NCBI GenBank assembly: GCA_003427395.1
Contig: BFEA01000164.1
Coordinates: forward strand, 2,386,313 to 2,450,312
Reading direction: 5' to 3'
From: Chara braunii
Lineage: Eukaryota > Streptophyta > Charophyceae > Charales > Characeae
Length of the DNA: 64,000 nucleotides
A program made the position numbers and the translations under genes. Under the pieces are notes generated by a model. It was not told the DNA's origin. It worked only from the letters and a program-made list of their open reading frames with translations, and searched no databases. This document shows positions 57,661-64,000 of the stretch, piece by piece (the first letter of the stretch is position 1; each line of letters starts with the position of its first letter).

Positions 57661-58431
57661 CCCACCATTTGCAATATATCAACCTGAAGTGGCTGAACTG
57701 CCTGAACGAGGTTTCAGACAACCCCATGTATAGATCTACACACAATCCGAAAGTGTAGTAACCTAAAGTGGTTGAAATGCCTCAAAGGAGACCTGAAAAT
57801 ATATGCACTCGTTAACCACCTCTTACAAAGACAGGAGGGAGAAAGGCACACAAAAGAAGAGAAGGGGCGGTGAAAGAAGAAGTAGTGAGAGTGCACCTGG
57901 ACTTAGCTCGCGCCAGATGCATTCCAAACAGGTGAAGAAGATGGTAGGGATACCTGAAACCCCTTTCAGAAGCTTCAACCACTTCAGTACATTTCAGGAA
58001 TTTCAGGAGGGGACCTGAAACCGCTCAAGTGGCTGAAACCCCTTTCAGAAGCTTCAGCCACTTCAGGTCATTTCAGGAATTTCAGGTGGGGACCTGAAAC
58101 CGCTGAAGTGGCTAAAGCTTCTGAAAGGGGTTTCAGGTACCCCGTTCCCACCATTTGCAATATATCAACCTGAAGTGGATGAACTGCCTGAACGAGGTTT
58201 CAGACAACCCCATGTATAGATCTACACACAATCCAAAAGTGTAGTAACCTAACGTGGTTGAAATGCCTAAAAGGAGACCTGAACATATATGCACTCGTTA
58301 ACCATCTCTTACAAAGACAGGAGGGAGGAAGGCACACAAAAGAAGAAAAGGGGCGGTGAAAGAAGAAGTAGGGAGAGTGCACCTGGACTTGGCTCGCGCC
58401 AGATGCATTCCAAACAGGTGAAGAAGATGGT
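57465..58431 (-). repeat. 0.48-kb tandem duplication inside an inverted unit
   Basis: Bases 57465-57945 and 57951-58431 are near-identical at an offset of 486 bp, both starting TACCTGAAACCCCTTTCAG and ending GTGAAGAAGATGGT. The copy spans part of the hairpin block and part of the following frame. Confidence 0.85.
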
Positions 58432-60098
58432 GATGGAAAAGAAGAGGGGGTGACTAGGCGGAAAGAACATAGCGTCTTCAAATCCTCATGGATTTCGACA
58501 AACTAAGAACCGAATTCAGGGTTTCACACAGGGCGAACGTGATAGTGAGGGCAATTTTGGAGTTAGTCTAATGGGGTAGGAGTTAGTGGAGAAGAAGGGG
58601 TGCGCGGAGATGTCGAGGGAGGAAGAAGAAGGGAGAAGGGAGATGGTGTATCTTCCTCATTTCTTGGTGAAAATGACCAAGAGAAGATGTTAATCGTAGG
58701 TTTTGAGGCAGTCCTGATCAGATGGCCGCGCCAGATTTTGAATCTGAGCACCGGATTTGGCGTTATCAAGGTTAGAGGCTGCGTTTTTTTTTTTTTTCAT
58801 CGAGTAAAACAAGTAGCAATGAATCTTCTCAAATCTAGGGGAAATTTCATTCTCTCTTGGCCCATTTTATGAGTAAGTGAGGGACGGTTATAATTGCGGG
58901 CTAGTATTAGGATCGACGCAGTCCATAGCATTCGCCATCGTGGGGACGATCCTCATGTTACCATCATGAGTGTTCGGTCCCTCGTGCTCATCGTGCGAGA
59001 CGTGCCCACTTGCATTCATCACTATTTCAGCTGGGCTTTGTCTTTCAGCTACTCACCTGCATCCATCATGATCGTACTGAGTGTCTCCATGGGGCGGTCA
59101 TCCCCATTGTGATCGTGATTGATGTGCTCATTAAGGTTGCTCGAGCGTTCGAGATCGTCACTACGCGTGATGTTGGGCCCGCCAAAGTAAACAAGAGGTT
59201 GCATGAACATGGACGAGAGGTTGGTCAGGTGCGCCATGAAAGAAGAAGTAAATAGAGAGATTGTTAAAGTAGAAGTTGGGAACAAGGTTGAAGATGGGGG
59301 AGGTGCGGTGAAGGCGATATAAGTAGAACAGGGAGGAGGAAGCTTACCGATATAGCCCCGACGTTAAGACTGGCGGTGTAACTTGTCCACTTCCCGCGGA
59401 AGATTCATTCTCATTTTTACATGTCTGAGGAGTGGTAGAGTCAAGAATCCAGATCATCACAACATCCTCCTCCTCGCCATTTTGGTAGTGATGATCTCAC
59501 TTCCGATATCGTGCTGTTCGCAGTGCTCACCCCCAAGCTTGTGCTCGACAAGAGGATCGTTGTGTTCAGGCTTGTGGGTGCAAGCGTTGTGCATTCTTCT
59601 TGTAAACAGTGGCCGTTTTCCTACATAATAATCCCTGGTAAGAAAGTTGTGGCCATTCTTGAGATTACAGAAATGAGGTAGAAGCTTAGTTGTTGGTACC
59701 TACTCGGTTGCAGTCATCAAAGAGTGTGATAGTGCTTACCTCTTTCCAATTATCCTTTTGCTGTAGCGGTCTCCATCTTCCATGTTTACTGAGTTTCCAG
59801 TCATGACCATCCGTTTCGTTTAGCTATGGTCGTTCTCAGTGCAAGATGGTAGTGCTGCTGCCTACCTAGCGAAACTTAGCAGATACAAGGCAGTTGTAGT
59901 AGCGGCAGGAGAGTGTGCATGGAAGCATCGGCACGGGAAAGAGAGAAGGAGAGAGTGAGAGGGAGGTGAAACCAAAGGAAGGAAAAGGAGAGGGCGAAAA
60001 GAAGAAAAATTGAAGGGGTCGTTTAGCTGCTCATAAGTGGTGAAGTGGAGCTGATTTGATGATTTTGTTAACAAGTGAGGCCCAGGCCGACGTGGCAA

Positions 60099-63000
60099 GG
60101 TTTGACAGACTGAGACTTTTTTCTTGATCCTATAGGTGGTGAGGCAAGATCACTCTCAGTTAGTAAAGTGACTTGGTTGGTTAGTATGGTCGGTAGCTGA
60201 AATAAGTACCGTGGTTAGGCAAGACTCTTTCGAGCATTGGTAGTTGGTGTATCTTCAAATACCCTTGCTGTGTTTTCGGGCGAGCTACTGCTACTTGGGT
60301 TACGACTATTGCAGAGGACGACAGGCTGCCGCAGTGAGAAACACGAGGGGATGCTACTGTATTATGGCTGGTTACTGCTGCTGATCACCGCTACTCTGCT
60401 CAGGTCCACTCATTGTTGGCCCTCGCGAAAGATTTTGGGCTCTGCTACATCTAGATTTGGCTGTAACTTCGAGTTATTGCCACCAGTTATCGACTGTGTT
60501 TTGGGGCGTATGGTGTTGATACCTCGTGCTCAGGTGAAGGCATTGTAGCACCAACAGCCGCGGACTATGGATAGTATGCGATTAGGGTGCGACTGCTGTC
60601 TGTTTCTGCACCAGCAGGTTGTTGTTGAAAGCGGCCCGCAGCTATTACAGCAGTCTCGGTAGTTTATCGCTTGGGCGATTAAGGACGGTGGTGCTGCAAC
60701 TAGTATAGTTATTGGCACTATTGTGGTGCCGCAGATACTGTCATATTCATCAAGTGGTGGGCAGATAACCCTCTGCCCAAAGTATTGTCGAGTTACTTAA
60801 GGGTGTTGTTGCAAACGCGGTTAGACGTTGCAAAGCAATGGGCTGCTGTTGTTGGACGGGAATGAGGTCGCTGTAGTCTTGAGCAGTAATGCAAGACTGT
60901 TGCTACAGTGGTTTCTAGGGGTCTACAGTGTTGGTCGGTGCTCCTTGAGAATAATACCGTTAACGCGAGTGTCGCCATTACTACAAGCTGCTCTTAAGGA
61001 TTTGTCATGCAACAGAACGTTGATGTTACTAGGAAGTGAGGACTGTCACAGTGGGAGATCAGAGCTGTCGCAGCGCCCAATACATTGCTAAGTGTCGGAT
61101 CCTACCGTTCGAGCTTGGATCACGTGGGCCGTTGCTTTGACCGCCCCTTGTTGTAATGTTGCGTTCTCAGCCGCTATGCGAGCCACATCCAGTTGAGCTC
61201 GACTGCGATCAATGTGCTTCTAGTAGAACATGGGGGCGTGAGCTATTTGAACGATGTGTTTATTGACTGCGCATTGTGCCTTTCGTCAGCAGCAATGTCC
61301 TGCAAATCATTCGCCGGTCTTGGGTATAAAGGCGAGAGACTAACGACCCCAACTAGTTATCAGGCTCCCTCAGAGGATGCCCTCGGGATAGCCGGAGCTG
61401 TCGAACAAAGGCCACAACAAACTTCCCCACTACTGGGTGCGGAGCTGGTTTGGGGGAGACCAGAAAACGCAGATGTGAGGAAGGAGTAGCGAGCGTGCGA
61501 ACATACGATCGAGCAAAAGAACGAGGGGGACAAAGACCACTCGCGGTTAACGACCACCTGAAATTTCAGAATAAAAGATTCTGAAGCGGTCTGAAACCGC
61601 TAAAACAACCTAAAGACACTTCAGGTCATTTCAGAAGTTTCGAGTGGTTTGCAGGACAAGTTTTATGGGGGGGGGGGGGGGGGGGGAGGGGTTCCCTGTT
61701 TTTTCAACCACTTCAGGTCATTTGAGGAATTTCAGATAGGGATCTGAAACCGCTGAAGTGGTTGAAGCTTCTAAATGGGGTTTCAGGTACCCCCATCAAA
61801 AAAGTTGAATGGGGGTACCTATAACCCCTTTCAGAAGCTTCATGCACTTCAGGACATTTCAGGAATTTCAAGTGGACCTGAAACCGCTGAACTGGCTGAA
61901 GCTTCTGAAAGGGGTTTCAGGTACCCCCATCCAAATGGTTGGATGGGGGTACCTGAAGCCCCTTTCAGAATTTTCAGCCACTTCAGGTCATTTCAGGAAT
62001 TTCAGGTGGGGACCTGAAGCCGCTGAAGTGGCTGAAGCTTCTAAAAGGGGTTTCAGGTACCCCCAATCCACTATTTGCAATGGATCAACCTGAAGTGGCT
62101 GAACTGCCTGAAGGCGGTTTCAAACAACCGCATGTATAGATCCACACACAATCCGAAAGTGTAGTAACCTAATGTGGCTGAACTGCCGGAAAGGAGACCT
62201 GAAAATATATGCACCCGTTAACCATCTCTCACAAGGACAGGAGAGAGGAAGGCACACTGAAGAAGAAAACGGGCGGTCAAAGTAGAAGCAGGGAGAGTGC
62301 ACCTGGACGTGGCTCAAGCCAGATGCATTCGAAACAGGTGACGAAGATGGTGATGAAAAAGAAGAGGGGGTGACAAGGCGGAAAGAACATAGCGTCTTCA
62401 AATCCTAATGGATTTCGGCGAACTAAGAACCGAATCCAGAGTTTTACAACAGGGTGAACGTGATAGTGAGGGCAATTTCGGAGTTAGACTAGTGGAGTAG
62501 GAGTTCGTGGAGAAGAAGGGGTGCGCGGACATGTCGAGGGAGGAAAAAGAAGGGAGAAGGAGGATGGTGTATCTTGCTCATTTCTTGGTGAAAATAAGCA
62601 AGAGAAGATGCTAATCGTAGGTTTTGAGGCAAACCGGAGCACCGGATTTGGCGTTATGAAGGTTAGAGGCTGCGCTTTTTTTTCCTTTTCATCGAGGAAA
62701 ACAAGTGGCAATGAATCTTCTCAAATCTAGGGGAAATTTCATTCTCTTTTGGCCTATTTTATGAGTAAGTGAGGGGCGGTTATAATCGCGCGCGCCAGTA
62801 TTAGGATCGAGGTCGTCCATAGCATTCGCCATCGTGGGGATGATCCTAATGTTACCATCATGAGTGTTCAAGCCCTCATGCTCATCGTGCGCGACGTGCC
62901 CACTCGCATTGATCACTATTTCAGCTGGGCTCTACTCACCTGCATCCGTCATGAGCGTTTCCGTGTGGCGGTCGTCCCCATTGTGATCGTGATTGATGTG

Positions 63001-63325
63001 CTCATTAAGGTTGCGCGGGCATTCGGGATCGGCACTAAGCGTGATGGTTGGCCCGCCAAAGTAAACAAGAGGCCGCATGAACGTGGACGAGAGGTTGGTC
63101 AGGTGCGCTATGAAAGAAGACGTAAATAGAGAGATTGTTAAAGTAGAAGCTGGGAACAAGGTTGAAGATGGGGGAGGTGCGGTGAAGGCGAGATAACTAG
63201 AACAGGGAGGACGAAGCTTACCGACATAGCCCCGGCGTTAAGACTGGCGGTGTATCTTGTCCAGTTCCCGCGGAAGATTCATTCTCATTTTGCATGTCTG
63301 ACGAGTGGTAGAGTCAAGACTCCAA
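60099..63325 (-). repeat. inverted array unit, truncated at its right end
   Basis: The next inverted copy. Minus-strand frames 62120-62401 (93 aa), 62689-62916 (75 aa) and 62932-63159 (75 aa, a shortened version of the 78-aa frame) are open. Similarity ends near 63325, after GTAGAGTCAAGACTCC, where unrelated sequence begins. The A/T homopolymer of other copies is replaced by a run of 20 G at 61667-61686. Confidence 0.87.
61725..62090 (-). repeat. inverted-repeat (hairpin) block, last inverted unit
   Basis: Same modules in reverse orientation, preceded by a poly(G) run where other units have poly(A/T). Confidence 0.75.
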
Positions 63326-63983
63326 GATGTTCACAATCCGGATACAGGTGGCATCCCTGCCAACAGCGGGCCCGAAAAATTCTACGGTTGTAGTGATGTC
63401 GACAAAGTCGATGCTTTCCACAACCAAGTGTAACTGTGTTAGTGATCTCACAAAGAAGGAGGTCACAAGGTGTTAGTGCAGCATGTGGGGGAATGAAGAC
63501 TAAAGCAGGCACGGTGACAGACATGGAGGTAGGCACGGAGACAGACACAGAAACGGGCATGGAGACAGGTGTGGAGGCAGGCACAGAGACAGGTGCAGAG
63601 GCGGGGACGGAAGTACACGTGGTACCCACAAAGTCAGTAATCCGGAAGGAGACAGACACAGAAACAGGCATAGAGACAAGTACGGAAACAGGCACAGAGA
63701 CAGGTACGGAGGCAGGCACAGAGATAGGCGTAGAGGCGGGCATGGAAGTACACGAAGTACCCATACGGTCAATGACCTGGAACAGTTGCAGGTTAGCCTG
63801 GTTAGGGTAATTACGCACGAGATCACAGATGGCAGTAATAGTTTGCACCATAGCNCCGCCATTCCATAATTCCCAAGAACCAGNGGCACGGCCAAGAGCG
63901 GTGTAGTGGCCAGGAGTATGTAGAATATAGGCACAAACGTGCGAACAGTGGTCCGGGTCGCCACCCAAAGGGGCACGCTGCAT
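63326..63983 (-). CDS. partial gene: GHYTA-motif protein with Pro/Val/Ser repeats and Cys/His-rich end
   Basis: Minus-strand frame entering from the right. It starts MQRAPLGGDPDHCSHVCAYI, then HTPGHYTALGRA and SWELWNG.AMVQTITAI. The GHYTA...W...V pattern resembles the histidine box of C19-type ubiquitin-specific proteases or other papain-fold proteases, but the Cys box is not visible, so this is tentative. Residues about 90-170 are repeats of the type PVSVPASTPVSM encoded by a minisatellite. The end is Cys/His-rich (TLGCGKHRLCRHHYNRR, then RCWQGCHLYPDC), RING-like in spacing. The array begins at 63325 and replaces the natural C-terminus, so the gene is truncated. Two Ns interrupt it (63855, 63884). 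Confidence 0.4.
63509..63748. repeat. minisatellite coding Pro/Val/Ser repeats
   Basis: Short units of the GAGACAGGYAYGGAGGC kind repeated in two blocks (63509-63623 and about 63647-63748), each followed by GAAGTACACG.GGTACCCA-type text. On the minus strand the blocks encode two copies of a larger module beginning GT.CTS.PAS.P. Confidence 0.85.
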
Positions 63984-64000
63984 ATCAAGCCGGCGCCTTA

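Larger units (their letters stand above)
56924..60098 (-). repeat. inverted array unit, continued after the insertion
   Basis: Resumes exactly where 37689 stops (GCGCATTGTGCC) and runs in reverse to the marker at 60098. Minus-strand frames 58200-58481 (93 aa), 59049-59285 (78 aa) and 59862-60098 (78 aa) match those of direct units. The 75-aa frame is broken here. The unit contains an internal tandem duplication of about 0.48 kb (57465-57945 and 57951-58431). Confidence 0.88.

Overview
This window looks like repeat-dominated nuclear DNA from a eukaryote, most likely a streptophyte green alga of the Chara type. The Ty3/gypsy proteins, the GC-rich retroelement leader and the intron-like GT...AG signals fit this, but I could not run a database search, so the organism is an inference. 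No intact single-copy host gene was found. The sequence is also a visibly imperfect scaffold: it has two long N runs, many single Ns, two pieces of Nextera mate-pair adapter, one exact 1.8-kb duplication and two exact 95-bp duplications flanking single Ns.

Layout. (1) Bases 1-1185: a (CT)n microsatellite, then sequence I cannot assign. (2) Bases 1186-35960: a head-to-tail tandem array of a unit of about 3.8-3.9 kb, counted from a shared marker at 2214, 6075, 9977, 13855, 17754, 21538, 25406, 31877 and 34523. Each complete unit carries several short reading frames preserved between copies, and a block of long perfect inverted repeats rich in TGAAG/CTTCA words. Unit 7 is interrupted by a hAT-like transposon (27669-30336) with an 8-bp target duplication; the assembly has wrongly inserted adapter and a copy of 8111-9917 inside it. 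(3) Bases 35961-37689 and 56924-63325: the same unit inverted. (4) Bases 37690-56923: about 19.2 kb that splits an inverted unit. (5) Bases 63326-64000: part of a minus-strand gene with a GHYTA motif, minisatellite-coded Pro/Val/Ser repeats and a Cys/His-rich end.

The 19.2-kb block has its own order. It starts with a tRNA-like pol III sequence (38162-38235) and a tandem run of degenerate U6 snRNA-like copies (38706-39730). Next come two families of covarying hairpins: a dispersed one with a conserved TAAGTTT-type loop (41677-42613) and a 120-bp tandem repeat x5 (42901-43478). Then comes a decayed Ty3/gypsy retrotransposon, in the order Gag, CCHC knuckle, aspartic protease, reverse transcriptase, RNase H, integrase (46341-52891). 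A third ORF follows (53096-55743), capsid-like at its start, coiled-coil in the middle and with a second CCHC knuckle at its end.

The retrotransposon reads as one Gag-Pro frame and one Pol frame, each broken by in-frame stops. All eleven premature stops in the three ORFs are explained by single C-to-T changes of CAG, CGA or CAA, which suggests decay by deamination of methylated cytosine. The strongest candidates for something undescribed are the loop-conserved, stem-covarying hairpin cluster, the U6-derived tandem array, the post-Pol second Gag-like ORF, and the frame-preserving 3.87-kb tandem unit.
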